Notes under the pieces: generated by a model | What the model saw: the letters and a program-made list of their open reading frames with translations, nothing else | The model's database searches: none | What the model was told of the DNA's origin: nothing | Assembly: GCA_003170275.1 (NCBI GenBank) | Contig: PNAM01000013.1 | Span: forward strand, 38,178-102,177 | From: Myxococcales bacterium | GTDB taxonomy: Bacteria; Myxococcota_A; Polyangia; Palsa-1104 | Direction of reading: 5' to 3' | Length of the DNA: 64,000 nucleotides | Part shown: piece after piece, positions 42,872-53,917 of the stretch | Position numbering within the stretch: the first letter of the stretch is position 1 | Layout of the letters: each line of letters opens with the position of its first letter | Made by a program: the position numbers and the translations under genes

Positions 42872-45217
42872 ATGCGGGAAGCCACGCTAAAGGTCACGCT
42901 GACGGCCCTGCTCGCGCTCGGCGCGTCGTGCGGCGGGCCGTCCCTGCCGAAGGGCACTCCGCCCGGAAAGACCTATTTCACGTCGAAGATGACCGACAGC
43001 CAGTTTCACACCGCCGATCATTTTCTGGCGTCGATCGAGATGCAGATCTCGGGCGAGCCCTTCGCGCAGCTGCTCGGCCGCAACCTGGCCGGCTACGACC
43101 GGTTCAACACCACCCCCGACCTGTACCTCGATCCGGCGACCGGTCAGGCGATCGTCGATCCGATGAGCTACTCGATGGCGATCGAGTCCTACGAGTATTC
43201 GAAGCAGCCGATGAACAACACCTCGTTCGAGTCGGGCGCTGGACTCTCGCTGGAGTTCGGGCCGATCCTCAATCCAGGCAACCTGAACGGCGACGATGCG
43301 TTTGTGCTGCTGCGCGATCGCCTCGAGACCTTCGCGGTGCAGAGCAACACCGCGGGGCCGCCGGGGCTCAACTTCGTGGTGATCCCCGCGCCCTCCGATA
43401 ATCCGCTCAACGTCTACGGGTGGCCCGGCTACTGGCCGATCTTCGCCGAGTTCAAATCGTTCCAGCCCGATATCGTCCCCTCGGGCAGCGGCGGCGCGCG
43501 TGGCTGCACGTTCGTCGGTGGCTACGCCGCCGCCGCGATCGGCGCGCAGGTGGTCGGCCAATACGAGTGCGGCTACAACTCGCTCAACCTGCCGCTGCGC
43601 GACGTGCAGGTGGAGAAGGTGCTCGAGCCGGCGGCGCTCGGCTTCGCGCTGTGGAAGCAGGGGCTGTGGACGATCAACTACTGGGGCTCGACGCACGATC
43701 TGGCGGGGAACGGCATCACCGCGATCGCCGCCGCGGACCTGCTGCAAGTGGGACAGCAAGGCAACGTGGTGGTCGGGCAATATCCCGATCCCGGCGATCC
43801 GACCGGGAAGGCGATGCTGGACGGCACGCCCGGCGTGTACCTCGGCGACATTCCGCTCGAGGGCTGGCAGGGCCTGACGATGATCGAGGAGATGCACAAC
43901 AAGTCCGTGCTCACGCTGCAGCGGCTGCTCACCTCCGATGGCGTCGTGCTCGGCGGCTTCGCCAGCACCAAGGAGGGGATCGACTACGACTACGTCGCGC
44001 CGCTGCGCTGGTGGCCGGCGGAGATCGCGGTGACCGAGGACGGAGCGCCGGCGCCGCCCGCGAGCACGGCGTGGAAGAACTTCCCGCAGCCGACCAGCTT
44101 CATGATCAAGACGCCGGCGAGCCGCCTGCGCGGGCTGACCGCGCTCGCCGGTGGCTACGCCGAATTCTTCGCGCTCACCGATTTCAACAATCCCGACGTC
44201 GGCGGGCTGCCGAGCTCGCGCGCCACCTTCGACGGCGATCCGTTCCCGGCCGACAACCAGCTCCCCGACGGCGAGGACACGCCGCACGATCGCGCGCTGG
44301 CGAACCTGAAGGTCGTGTTGATCGACCTGGATCGACTGCACTTCGATCCGGTGCGCCGCGTGTTGGTCGACGAGGCCACGGTCTCGGGCGGCGCCGTGCA
44401 GCGCGGCACGACCGTGTCGGCGGTCGACGCCTCGTACGCGATCGTCGGCATCCGCACCGCCTTGCGATCGATCTCCTCGACGCTCACGCTCTATTCGAAC
44501 GACACGCCCGACACGCTGGGCGCGCCGACCGCGCTCGACGCCGCCAAGCTCGACGGTGCGCCGGCGCCGCTGGCCATGCGCATGACGGAGCTGATCCGCG
44601 CCCAGGCCGACTTCATCGTCGCCAAGCTGATCGCGAAGGACGGGTCGGTCTTCAACTCCTACGACCTCGCAGCCGACAAGCCCGACTCGTCGCCGACCAA
44701 GCTGGAGTCCGAGGCGAGCGTGATCCGCGGGCTGCTCGACGCGTACCTAGCCACCAGCGACAACCAGTACCGGCAGGCGGCGATGCGCGTGTACGCCGAT
44801 CTCGACTGGCGGTTCTGGATGAACGATGTGCGCTCCTTCCGCACCAGCGCGGACGCGACCAACACTCTGACCTGGGCGCCGATCTCGTTCGGCAGCCTGC
44901 AGGGCGCGCTGCGGCAGTACTGGAAGCTGGTCGCCAGGCAACCGGGCAACGAACGGCTCGCCGCGGAGATCCTCGAGCGCGTGCAGCGCACCAACAAGCT
45001 GGTGGCCAACGGCTGGGACGACGCGAACGCCGACAACGTCGTGCAGTATCCCGACGAGTGCACCGGCTCCGGGCTGCAGATGGCCGAGCGCTCGCTCACC
45101 GGCGAGCTGGGCCGGCCCGAAGACAACGGAGATCGCGATCACGACTGCGTTCAGGAGATTTCGGTGGCGAAGCTGCCGGCGGCGCTGGCCGGCACCGTGG
45201 TCTTCACGCGCCGCTGA
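42872..45217 (+). CDS. Large lipoprotein with possible alpha/alpha-barrel C-terminal half
   Basis: 781 residues from ATG 42872, with AAGGGA upstream. Lipobox is GASC (Cys20). The N-terminal 380 residues are Pro/Gly/Asn-rich and probably beta. The C-terminal half has helical repeats (FIVAKLIAKDGSVFNSYDL, EASVIRGLLDAYLAT, QYRQAAMRVYADLDWRFW) resembling six-hairpin glycosidase-like or terpenoid-cyclase-like barrels. No catalytic pair is certain. A calcium-like DDANADNVVQYPDE loop is near the end. It follows the FAD oxidoreductase gene and converges on the P460-like cytochrome gene. Confidence 0.8.
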   Translation: MREATLKVTLTALLALGASCGGPSLPKGTPPGKTYFTSKMTDSQFHTADHFLASIEMQISGEPFAQLLGRNLAGYDRFNTTPDLYLDPATGQAIVDPMSYSMAIESYEYSKQPMNNTSFESGAGLSLEFGPILNPGNLNGDDAFVLLRDRLETFAVQSNTAGPPGLNFVVIPAPSDNPLNVYGWPGYWPIFAEFKSFQPDIVPSGSGGARGCTFVGGYAAAAIGAQVVGQYECGYNSLNLPLRDVQVEKVLEPAALGFALWKQGLWTINYWGSTHDLAGNGITAIAAADLLQVGQQGNVVVGQYPDPGDPTGKAMLDGTPGVYLGDIPLEGWQGLTMIEEMHNKSVLTLQRLLTSDGVVLGGFASTKEGIDYDYVAPLRWWPAEIAVTEDGAPAPPASTAWKNFPQPTSFMIKTPASRLRGLTALAGGYAEFFALTDFNNPDVGGLPSSRATFDGDPFPADNQLPDGEDTPHDRALANLKVVLIDLDRLHFDPVRRVLVDEATVSGGAVQRGTTVSAVDASYAIVGIRTALRSISSTLTLYSNDTPDTLGAPTALDAAKLDGAPAPLAMRMTELIRAQADFIVAKLIAKDGSVFNSYDLAADKPDSSPTKLESEASVIRGLLDAYLATSDNQYRQAAMRVYADLDWRFWMNDVRSFRTSADATNTLTWAPISFGSLQGALRQYWKLVARQPGNERLAAEILERVQRTNKLVANGWDDANADNVVQYPDECTGSGLQMAERSLTGELGRPEDNGDRDHDCVQEISVAKLPAALAGTVVFTRR

Positions 45218-45236
45218 CGAGCTGCCGGTTGTAGCG

Positions 45237-45734
45237 CTATTGCGCGGTGTTGGCCGGCGCGAGCTCGGTCGAGATCATGAAGTCGGTGTCGGCGTGGACC
45301 GACTGGCCGTGGCACAGGTTGCAAGGCGCGATCACGCCGCCCGAGAAGTAGCCGGTGCTCGGCACGATCGTGCCCATGTCGCCGCGTCCGTCATCGGACG
45401 GCGCGATCCCGCGCGAGGTGATTCGCGGAACATCGTCGTCGCCGATCTTGAGTAGGAAATACTCCCAACCGACCGCGCCGCTCGGGTTGAAATCGGCGCC
45501 GCGCTTGGCGAGCGCGAAGATCGCCCAATCTTGCGGCTTCGGGGTGGTCTGCACCGCCTTGACGACGATCGTTCCGACCGGGTAGAGCTTCGCGCCGTGC
45601 GCTGGCCGCTGATTGAGAAACCCGATTCGCGGGCCGGGCGGATCGACGAGGTTGGATTCTGACAGCAAGCGCGCACCCGCGAAAGGCAGAACGTCGCGGT
45701 TCTCAGGTGTTTTCCCGATAGCGCTCGTCACCAC
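45237..45734 (-). CDS. Cytochrome P460-like c-type haem protein without evident signal peptide
   Basis: 165 residues from GTG 45734 (GTG 45731 and ATG 45761 also in frame; the ATG would overlap the divergent gene). The haem site is APCNLCHGQSVHADTDF: CxxCH near the end, followed by an Asp-x-Phe, as in cytochrome P460-like proteins. The preceding part has YPVGTIVVKAV, WAIFALAKRG and VGWEYFLLKI, matching the fold. C-type haem requires export, yet no hydrophobic leader exists in this frame. Either the start lies elsewhere, or the gene is N-terminally truncated. A role in hydroxylamine- or NO-type redox is possible. Confidence 0.65.
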   Translation of the reverse strand: MVTSAIGKTPENRDVLPFAGARLLSESNLVDPPGPRIGFLNQRPAHGAKLYPVGTIVVKAVQTTPKPQDWAIFALAKRGADFNPSGAVGWEYFLLKIGDDDVPRITSRGIAPSDDGRGDMGTIVPSTGYFSGGVIAPCNLCHGQSVHADTDFMISTELAPANTAQ

Positions 45735-45752
45735 GCCGGGCGAACGTAGGTC

Positions 45753-46703
45753 ATGAAGCATTTGCTGGTCCTCGTGCTGGTCGCGGCGCCTCTTTCCGCC
45801 GCCGCGCAGCTCGACGCACCGCCCGAGCAGCCCTTGCCGGAGAGACCAATCGCCGCACCCCAACCGCCCACGTCGGGCTACGCCTCCGTGGTGCGCGCGC
45901 ACCGGCCGTCGCCCGAGTGGACGCAGGACCGCAGCTTCACCTCGACCCGGTTCTGGCTCCTCGATCCCGGTCAGTTCGAGTCGGAGACCTGGCTGCGCAC
46001 GCGCATCTTTCCCGAGGTGGGCGGGGTGCGCGCGCCGGCGGAGCTGCTGCTGCAGCACGAGATCGAGATCGGCGTGTGGCCGCACATCCAGATCGATCTC
46101 TACGAGAACATGACCTTCAACGTCGAGGACGACGGCGCGCGCCGCGTGCAGCAGGAGGGCAACCAGCTCGAGGCGCGCATCGCCATCCCGAGCTACTACG
46201 GTCAGCTGTTCGGCAACCCGGTCATCTACCTCGAGTGGCATCCGCGCCACAACGCGCCCGATCGCGCCGAGATCCGGCTGCTGATGGGCGGCTCGCTGAC
46301 CCGCTGGATGTACCTGGTGGTCAACCCGTACGTGGAGAGCAACCTCGAGCCGACCGACGTGTTCACCGCTGCGATCGATCCGACGACCCTGATGTCGACG
46401 GTGGTGAAGTCGTCGAAGTTCATCGCCGACATGGAATTCGGCACCACGGTCGCGGCGGGCTTTCGCATCACCGACGGGTTTCGGCTCAGCGCGGAGCTCA
46501 AGATCGGCGCCGACATGCTGGGCGACGAAGCGAACAAGCTGCACTTCGTGTGGTTCCTCGGGCCGGGCTTCATCTGGAAGCCGCTGCCGCCGAAGTATCG
46601 CAAGTACTTCAAGATCATGGGAACGTGCTTGTTCGCCATGCCGGGCACCAACGTGGGCGCGCAGCAGTTCGAGCCGCTGGTGATCCTCGGCTCGCAGTTC
46701 TAG
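45753..46703 (+). CDS. Predicted outer-membrane protein
   Basis: 316 residues with a signal peptide (MKHLLVLVLVAAPLSAAAQ). A Pro-rich linker runs to about 40. The rest alternates aromatic and small residues as barrel strands (WLRTRIFPEVGG, AELLLQHEIEIGVWPHIQIDLYENM, AGFRITDGFRLSAELKIGADML) and ends in a terminal Phe (LGSQF), the usual barrel C-terminal signature. No family recognised. It is divergent from the P460-like cytochrome gene, with which it may share control. The last four bases overlap the convergent response regulator gene. Confidence 0.8.
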   Translation: MKHLLVLVLVAAPLSAAAQLDAPPEQPLPERPIAAPQPPTSGYASVVRAHRPSPEWTQDRSFTSTRFWLLDPGQFESETWLRTRIFPEVGGVRAPAELLLQHEIEIGVWPHIQIDLYENMTFNVEDDGARRVQQEGNQLEARIAIPSYYGQLFGNPVIYLEWHPRHNAPDRAEIRLLMGGSLTRWMYLVVNPYVESNLEPTDVFTAAIDPTTLMSTVVKSSKFIADMEFGTTVAAGFRITDGFRLSAELKIGADMLGDEANKLHFVWFLGPGFIWKPLPPKYRKYFKIMGTCLFAMPGTNVGAQQFEPLVILGSQF

Positions 46704-47344
46704 CCGCTCGAGATCAGCCCGTGGCGCATCGCGAACAGTGTGACCGCCTGCGCGTTGTGCAGGTCGAGCTTCTTCATCAGGCTCGAGCGGTGCGTGTCGA
46801 CCGTCTTTTGCGATAGCGCGAGCCGGGCGGCGATCGCGCGCGTGCTCGCGCCTTCTGCGACCAACTGAAGCACCTCGCGTTCGCGCGGCGTGAGCTGCGC
46901 CAATTCGTCCAGAGAGGATCGCGACGCCCGCGCCGGCTGCGACGCGATCGCCGCGGCGGCTTTCGCATCGAGAAACTGTTCGCCGCGCGCGACGGCGCGT
47001 AACGCGGCGACCAGGTGCTCGAGCCCGCTCCCCTTGACGACGTACCCGTGCGCGCCGGCGTGCAGCGCAGGGCGGACGTAGTCGAGCGAGCCGTGCATCG
47101 ACAAGACCAGGATCCGGGTCGCGACCGCGGCCGCCCGCACGCGCGCGATCGCCTCGACGCCGTTGCAGTCCGGCATGGTCAGATCGATCAGCAGCACGTC
47201 GGGCGTGTGGCGCAGCACGGCCTCGACCGCCGCGTGTCCGGTGTCGGCCTCGCCGACGATCACCACGTCTTCTTCGTGAGCGAGCAGCGCGCGCACGCCG
47301 GCGCGCACGATCGCGTGATCATCGGCCACCACCACGCGGATCAC
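46700..47344 (-). CDS. NarL/LuxR-type response regulator
   Basis: 214 residues from GTG 47344, overlapping the kinase stop as GTGA. Receiver domain 1-120 with Asp54 (LLIDLTMPD), DD pair at 8-9 and Lys (VVKGS) late. The LuxR-type helix-turn-helix is at about 148-205 (LTPREREVLQLVAEGASTRAIAARLALSQKTVDTH). It should be phosphorylated by the histidine kinase encoded just upstream. Targets are unknown. Confidence 0.94.
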   Translation of the reverse strand: MIRVVVADDHAIVRAGVRALLAHEEDVVIVGEADTGHAAVEAVLRHTPDVLLIDLTMPDCNGVEAIARVRAAAVATRILVLSMHGSLDYVRPALHAGAHGYVVKGSGLEHLVAALRAVARGEQFLDAKAAAAIASQPARASRSSLDELAQLTPREREVLQLVAEGASTRAIAARLALSQKTVDTHRSSLMKKLDLHNAQAVTLFAMRHGLISSG

Positions 47345-48480
47345 GACGCGAGGTCTCCGATCGGGGTGGTCACCTGAACGCGCACGCCGCGATCGCCATC
47401 GACCACGCGCACCGTCCCACCCACCAGCCGCGCGCGGTCGCGGATCGCGTCGAGCCCGATCGCCGCGTCGGTCAACCCCACGCCGTCGTCGCCGACCTCG
47501 AGGCGCAGCGATCCGCCGCTGGCCTCGAGCCGCACCCAGGCGCTGGTGGCGCCGGCGTGGCGCGCGGTGTTGTTCAGCGCCTCCTGGACGATCCGATAGA
47601 GCGCGGTCTCCACGTTCATGGGCATGGCCGGCAGCGCCTCCAGCTCGCAGTGAACGGCGAGCCCCGCGGCGTCGGCGAAGCTGCAGCAATGTCGCTCGAT
47701 CGCGCCGCGCAGGCCAAGCTCGGCGAGCGCAGGTGGCAAGAGCGCGGTGGTCGAGCGGCGCACCTCGTCGAGCGCTTCGTCCAGGTGCGCGGCGATCTGG
47801 TCGAGCGTCTTGGACTCCGGGCCGTGCTTTCGGAGAGCGAGCAGCTGCAGCCGCGCCGCGGTCAACGCCTGCCCCGCGCCGTCGTGCAGGTCGCGCGCGA
47901 TGCGCCGGCGGTCCTCCTCCTGGAGCGTCAGCGCGAGCTGTCCCATCAGCGTCTCGATGCGCCGCTCCGCCGATCGGATGGTCCGCATGGGCACCAGGAA
48001 CAGCACCGCCGCGAGCAGCGCCGCCAGGACCGCGAACCCGACCGAGAGCTCGACGGTGCCGGCGATCAGCGGCGCGAGATCCACCGCGACCCACACCTCG
48101 CCGGCCAGGCGCCGGTCGTCATCGGCCGCCGCGCGGGCCCATAGCACGTGCTTGGCCGCGCGATCAGGTTTGCCCGCCGACAGGACTTCCGCTCCGTGCG
48201 CGTCGTGGATCACGATCCGCGGGACGCGATCCAGCCCTTCGGCGGCGATGCGCTCGAGCAGCTTCGCCGAATCGTAGCGCCACAGCCGCGGCCGCTCGCG
48301 CGCGGCTTCGCTCACCAGCGCCGCGACCCGTCCGGCGGCGACTCGCGCCTCGCCGGAGAGCTCGCGCGCCTTCTGCGCGTAGAACGCGGCCGGCGCGGCG
48401 ATCGCGACGATCAGCGCGGTCGTCAGCACCAGCGGAATCATGCGCCGCCGGAAGATCGGCTCGAGCCGAAGCCGGTTCAT
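47341..48480 (-). CDS. Membrane histidine kinase (HisKA_3 / NarX-UhpB type)
   Basis: 379 residues. Two transmembrane helices (about 14-34 and 140-162) flank a roughly 105-residue periplasmic domain. The dimerisation domain has RRIARDLHDGAGQAL with phospho-His199. The HATPase_c domain follows (EALNNTARHAG, DDGVG). It is coupled to both neighbours: the PstS-like lipoprotein upstream (ATGA) and the response regulator downstream (GTGA). The periplasmic domain is small, so ligand detection may rely on the binding lipoprotein. Confidence 0.93.
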   Translation of the reverse strand: MNRLRLEPIFRRRMIPLVLTTALIVAIAAPAAFYAQKARELSGEARVAAGRVAALVSEAARERPRLWRYDSAKLLERIAAEGLDRVPRIVIHDAHGAEVLSAGKPDRAAKHVLWARAAADDDRRLAGEVWVAVDLAPLIAGTVELSVGFAVLAALLAAVLFLVPMRTIRSAERRIETLMGQLALTLQEEDRRRIARDLHDGAGQALTAARLQLLALRKHGPESKTLDQIAAHLDEALDEVRRSTTALLPPALAELGLRGAIERHCCSFADAAGLAVHCELEALPAMPMNVETALYRIVQEALNNTARHAGATSAWVRLEASGGSLRLEVGDDGVGLTDAAIGLDAIRDRARLVGGTVRVVDGDRGVRVQVTTPIGDLAS

Positions 48481-49343
48481 GGCGCGAGCTTCTCGAACGG
48501 CACATAGCCGCTCGCCAGCGTGATGCGCTGCCCCTCGCCGGAGCCGACGAACGCGACGAACGCCGCAACCCGCTGTAGCCGGTCCGGGCGAATGACGAAC
48601 GCGAGCTCGCGCGTCGCCTTCCAGCTCCCGTCGGAGATGCTGGCGATCGATGGGCGATGGCCGTCGATCGCCAGCACCCGAAGCGGAAGGCGCCAGGTGA
48701 CCACCGCGCCCCAATCGAACACGCCGATGCCGCCCGGCGTGGTCGCCAACGCCTCGCCCATCGCGTCGTCGTGGTAGAGCACGCGCAGGCGATGGTCGCG
48801 GTAGGCGTCTTCGCGGACCTGGCGCAGCGCCGGCACCAGCCGCTCGAGCGCCTGGTTGGCCGACTCCCTGGCGTCGCGCAGCAGCGGAACCGCGTGCGTG
48901 CCGTCGGCGAAGTGATCGACCCGGCCGGAGAAGAGCTCGACCAGCTCGTCGGAGCCGAGCCCTTCGACGTCGACTGATCGATGCGCGGCCAGGACCACGC
49001 CGTCGCGGGCGATCGGCAGGACGCGCAGCCCGAGCGCCTGCTCGTCGGGCGTGAGCGCTCGCGAGATCATTCCGAGGTCCACCGCGCCATCGGCCGCGGC
49101 CCTCGCGCCGCCGCCCGATCCGACGCTCGGCTCGATGACGAACTCCGGCTCGCGATGTTGGCCGCGCCAGCCGGCGACCAGCTCGTGCGCGAGCGGCATC
49201 ATCGCGCCGGTGCCGAGGAGCCGAACCACGCCGTCCTGCGGCGTCTCCTGCGTGGACGTCGCGCGCGAGGCGGGTGGCGGCGGATCGCCGTTGCACGCGA
49301 CGAGGAGCAAGAGGCTGAAGGCAACTACAATGACCCGCTGCAC
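48477..49343 (-). CDS. PstS-like phosphate-binding-fold lipoprotein in a two-component operon
   Basis: 288 residues from GTG 49343. Lipobox LLVAC (Cys17). The fold is PstS-like: GTGAMMPLAHELVAGW at the N-terminus, SVGSGGGARAAADGAVDLGMISR (the SGxG/G anion-binding loop), and FVIRPDRLQRVAAFVAFV. No ABC permease genes (pstCA) are near. The end overlaps the histidine kinase gene. It probably captures an anion such as phosphate and presents it to the kinase, instead of a transporter (inference). Confidence 0.88.
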   Translation of the reverse strand: MQRVIVVAFSLLLLVACNGDPPPPASRATSTQETPQDGVVRLLGTGAMMPLAHELVAGWRGQHREPEFVIEPSVGSGGGARAAADGAVDLGMISRALTPDEQALGLRVLPIARDGVVLAAHRSVDVEGLGSDELVELFSGRVDHFADGTHAVPLLRDARESANQALERLVPALRQVREDAYRDHRLRVLYHDDAMGEALATTPGGIGVFDWGAVVTWRLPLRVLAIDGHRPSIASISDGSWKATRELAFVIRPDRLQRVAAFVAFVGSGEGQRITLASGYVPFEKLAP

Positions 49344-49380
49344 GACGACAGCCTACCGCGAAACGCGCGCGCCCGATCGG

Positions 49381-50744
<1,364 letters not shown>

Positions 50745-50748
<4 letters not shown>

Positions 50749-51863
50749 ATGTTCACCATGATCCCGAGCAGGCCGGCGACGCCGTGAAGCGAATCGATCA
50801 TCGGCACGAAGGTGTCGAGCGCCGCCTTGACCTTCTGGTTCGCGTCGGAGGTCGCCGGCGCGATCACCGCGTGATCGAACGGCGGCGGAATGGCGTCGAT
50901 GGCCGCGCGCGAGGCGGTCATCTCCATGCGCAGCGTGGCATCGAGCGCCGGGTTCTTGGCCTTGATCAGATCGGAGACCGACGCGCCGGTCAGCGCGCCG
51001 TAGCGGCCCAGGTACACGTTCTCCACGCCGAGCATGTTGGCCGCCAGATCGATCTGCGTGCTCTCGCTGAAGCACGACTCTTCGTCCTTGCGCGCCTGCG
51101 TCAGGTACGGATCGGTCATGCGCTCGTAGTACAGCTCCGAGATCGCCATGCTGGTGAAGCCGCGCAGGATCTTGGACAGCCCGTCGTGCGGCGCCGCGGC
51201 GATCATGGTGGCTCCGTAGCTACCCGCCTGGTCGGGATCGAACTGGGCCGTCACGCCGGTCAGATCGGCGAGCAACAGATCGGTGGCGGCCTGCAGATAG
51301 GTGCGCCGGCGGCCCTGGTTGGCGGCGGTGCCGCCGTCGAGGTAGTCGGTGTAGGGACGCTGGCCAGGCCCGAGGGTCTGGTCGAGGCGCTGTCCCCACA
51401 ACAGAAACTCGATCGCGTGAAAGCCGGTCGACAAGTTCTCGATCCCGCCGCGCTCGTCGCTGTTGGCGAGCGCCTGCGGGGTGATCTGCGGGAACTGGTC
51501 GGGCATGTTGATCAGGCCGCCGCTGGGGTTGCCGTCGGTGTAGTCGATGAAGTTCTCGTCGATCGGCCACTCGTTCGCGCCGCCGTTCACCACGTCGACC
51601 GGCCCGTTGTAGAAGCGGGCCGACTCCAGCTGACCGTACACGGGTCGCGCGGCGAGCCACGCCTGCTGGGTCGCGGTCAGGCCGTCGGCGGTGGGATTGG
51701 CGACGAACGCCTCGACCGCGGTCTTGAACGCCTGCAGCTGCGTGACCACGTCGGCGCTGTTGGCGTGCATCAGGATCACGTACTGCTTGACCACGGCCGC
51801 GGCCGGATCCGGAGCGCCACACGCTCCGAGCTGCAGACAGAGGACCAACAGGTGCAAGCGCAT
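50745..51863 (-). CDS. Imelysin-family (IrpA/ICMP-like) lipoprotein
   Basis: 372 residues from ATG 51863 with GGAG upstream. Lipobox QLGAC (Cys15). The imelysin GxHxxE motif is GFHAIE (147-152), with NEWPIDENFIDYTDGNP before it. The C-terminal helical half is complete. Imelysin proteins of this type are peptidase-like folds without proven peptidase activity, implicated in iron acquisition and often Fur-controlled. It follows an NHL lipoprotein gene by 16 bp and overlaps the di-haem gene. I did not find a convincing Fur box in the small gaps. Confidence 0.92.
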
Positions 51864-51879
51864 GGGTGCTCCGATCGCT

Positions 51880-53898
51880 CTAGTGCGCCAGCAGTAGCGC
51901 GTTTTCCGAAAAGAGCGCCAGGCGCCCATCCGCGGTCAGCGCGAGCGCCGCCGGCAAGGTGAGCTGCGCCGGCAGCGGACCGAGGCGCACCCCGGAGACC
52001 ATGCGCGTGCCGATCACCGTGGTCACCGTGGCGCTGGCGAGATCGATGTGGCGGACCAGGTTGTTGTTCGAGTCGGCGACGAATAGATCGCCGAGCCCGT
52101 CGATCGCCAACTGCGACGGGTACGCGAAGCCCGCCGCGCCTGCGACGCCGTCGGTGCTGCCCTGGATGTCGAGGGTCCCGGCGACGGTGGTCACCTCGCC
52201 GGTGGCGATCACCACCTTGCGGATCGCGGCGTTCATCAGATCGGCCACGTACAGGTTGCCGTGCCCGTCGGCGACGATGCCCGACGGCGAGTAGAAGCGC
52301 GCCTTGGACCCGGTGCCGTTCATCGAGCCGGCCACCATCGCCGCGCCGGCGATCACCGTCACCTGGGTGGTCTTGTAGTCGAGCGCCAGCAATGTGTGAC
52401 TGCCGTAGTCGGTGATGAACAGCCGGCCGCCGTCGAGTGCGAGCCCGGCGGGATAGTTGAAGTTGAGGAACGTTCCGCCGGGCGCGGTCGTGTACGGCAG
52501 CGTGCTCACCGCGCCGGACGCGAGATCGAGCCGGCGGATCAGGCGATTGCCGGCGTCGGCGATGTACAGGAGGTGCGCCGGCTCGTCGAGCGCGAGCCCG
52601 CTCGGCTGGTTGAAACGGGCATCGCCGGCCGCGGCGTCGGTGTTGCCCGTCTGTCCGGCCGCGCCTGCGATGGTGGTCACCTCGCCGGTGGCGAGCACCA
52701 CCTTGCGAATGGTGTGGTTGTTGGTATCGGCGACGTACGCGGTCTCGGACCCTTCGACGACCATTCCCTGCGGTCCCCAGAAGCGCGCCTGCCCGCCGGT
52801 GCCGTCGTCGCTGCCCATCGAGCGCGCGCCGGCGAACGTGGTCACCGCGCCGCTGGCGAGCGTCAGCTTGCGCAGCGCGTAGTTGCCCTCGTCGGCCACG
52901 TAGATCGATCCTGCGCCGTCGTTCAACAGCCCGGCCGGCCGCGAGAATCGCGCGTCGGCGCCGGAGCCGTCGACGAAGCCAGCCTGATTCTCCGCGCCGG
53001 CGACGGTGGTGATCGCGGCGGTGGCGAGCACCACGCGAACGATCCGATGGTCGCCGAGCGAGATCAGCAGATCGGCGCCGTCCCGGTCCATGCCGTTGGC
53101 CGCGGTCGTGAACGTGACGATGGTCGACACCGTCCCGTCGGCGAGCACCACCTTGCGCAGGCTCAGGTTGCCGCTGTCGATGGTGTACAGGTTCCCCAGG
53201 CCGTCGAGCGTGATCGCCTTGGGCTTGTTGAAGCGCGCCGCGCCGGCGACCGCGTCGATGTTGCCCACCGCGCCGGCCATGCCGCACACCGTGGTCACCG
53301 CGCCGCTCCCGAGGTCCATGCGGCGGATGGTGTTGTTGTCGGTGTCGGCGATGTACAGGACTCCGCCTGCGTCGAGCGCCAGCCCTTCCGGCTCGCGAAA
53401 GCGCGCGGCGACGCCGATGTCGTCGGTGGCGCCGTTCACGCCGTAGACGCCGGCGATGGTGGTGACCTGATCGGTGGCCAGATCGATCTTGCGAACGGTG
53501 TGGTTCTCGGTGTCGCTGACGTAGACCAGGCCCGTTGTCGCCGCCATCCCGCTCGGACCGTAGAAGGTGGCTTGCGGACCGGGGCCGTCGACGCCGCCGA
53601 CGCCGCCGAACGAACCGGCCAGCGTGCTCACCGCCACGCTCGCAGGATCGATCGCGCGAATGGTCGAGCCGTCCGCCAAGAACAGCTGCGTCCCGTCGCT
53701 GGCCATGGTCCAGGGATCGGAGAAGTGCGCCGCGGCCCCCACGCCGTCCACCCAACCGGCGCCGCCCGGCTGACCGGCGATCAGATCGAGCGTCGTCAGG
53801 TGGGGCGCCGTGCACACGCCGGTGCAGGGCGGCGCCTTGGGCCCATCGCCGCAGGCGGCCAGCCCGAGCAGCGCCGCCAGCGGTGCGAAACTACGCAT
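51880..53898 (-). CDS. NHL-repeat beta-propeller lipoprotein
   Basis: 672 residues with lipobox LAAC (Cys16). At least ten NHL-type repeats of about 55 residues fill the mature part, each with a GLALD/GMVVEG-type strand, a L-YIADTDNNTIRRMDL-type strand and a TTIAG turn. Repeats are near-periodic but not identical. NHL propellers bind proteins or ligands outside the cell. Here the protein is first in a run with the imelysin and di-haem genes, so a scaffold for a metal-binding complex is plausible (inference). Confidence 0.9.
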   Translation of the reverse strand: MRSFAPLAALLGLAACGDGPKAPPCTGVCTAPHLTTLDLIAGQPGGAGWVDGVGAAAHFSDPWTMASDGTQLFLADGSTIRAIDPASVAVSTLAGSFGGVGGVDGPGPQATFYGPSGMAATTGLVYVSDTENHTVRKIDLATDQVTTIAGVYGVNGATDDIGVAARFREPEGLALDAGGVLYIADTDNNTIRRMDLGSGAVTTVCGMAGAVGNIDAVAGAARFNKPKAITLDGLGNLYTIDSGNLSLRKVVLADGTVSTIVTFTTAANGMDRDGADLLISLGDHRIVRVVLATAAITTVAGAENQAGFVDGSGADARFSRPAGLLNDGAGSIYVADEGNYALRKLTLASGAVTTFAGARSMGSDDGTGGQARFWGPQGMVVEGSETAYVADTNNHTIRKVVLATGEVTTIAGAAGQTGNTDAAAGDARFNQPSGLALDEPAHLLYIADAGNRLIRRLDLASGAVSTLPYTTAPGGTFLNFNYPAGLALDGGRLFITDYGSHTLLALDYKTTQVTVIAGAAMVAGSMNGTGSKARFYSPSGIVADGHGNLYVADLMNAAIRKVVIATGEVTTVAGTLDIQGSTDGVAGAAGFAYPSQLAIDGLGDLFVADSNNNLVRHIDLASATVTTVIGTRMVSGVRLGPLPAQLTLPAALALTADGRLALFSENALLLAH

Positions 53899-53917
53899 CC
53901 CTCGAGTATACGCTACG

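Noticed and set aside
52000..53850. Regular repeats suggesting a CRISPR or satellite array
   Set aside because: The period is about 165 bp, units diverge, and they encode NHL propeller blades.
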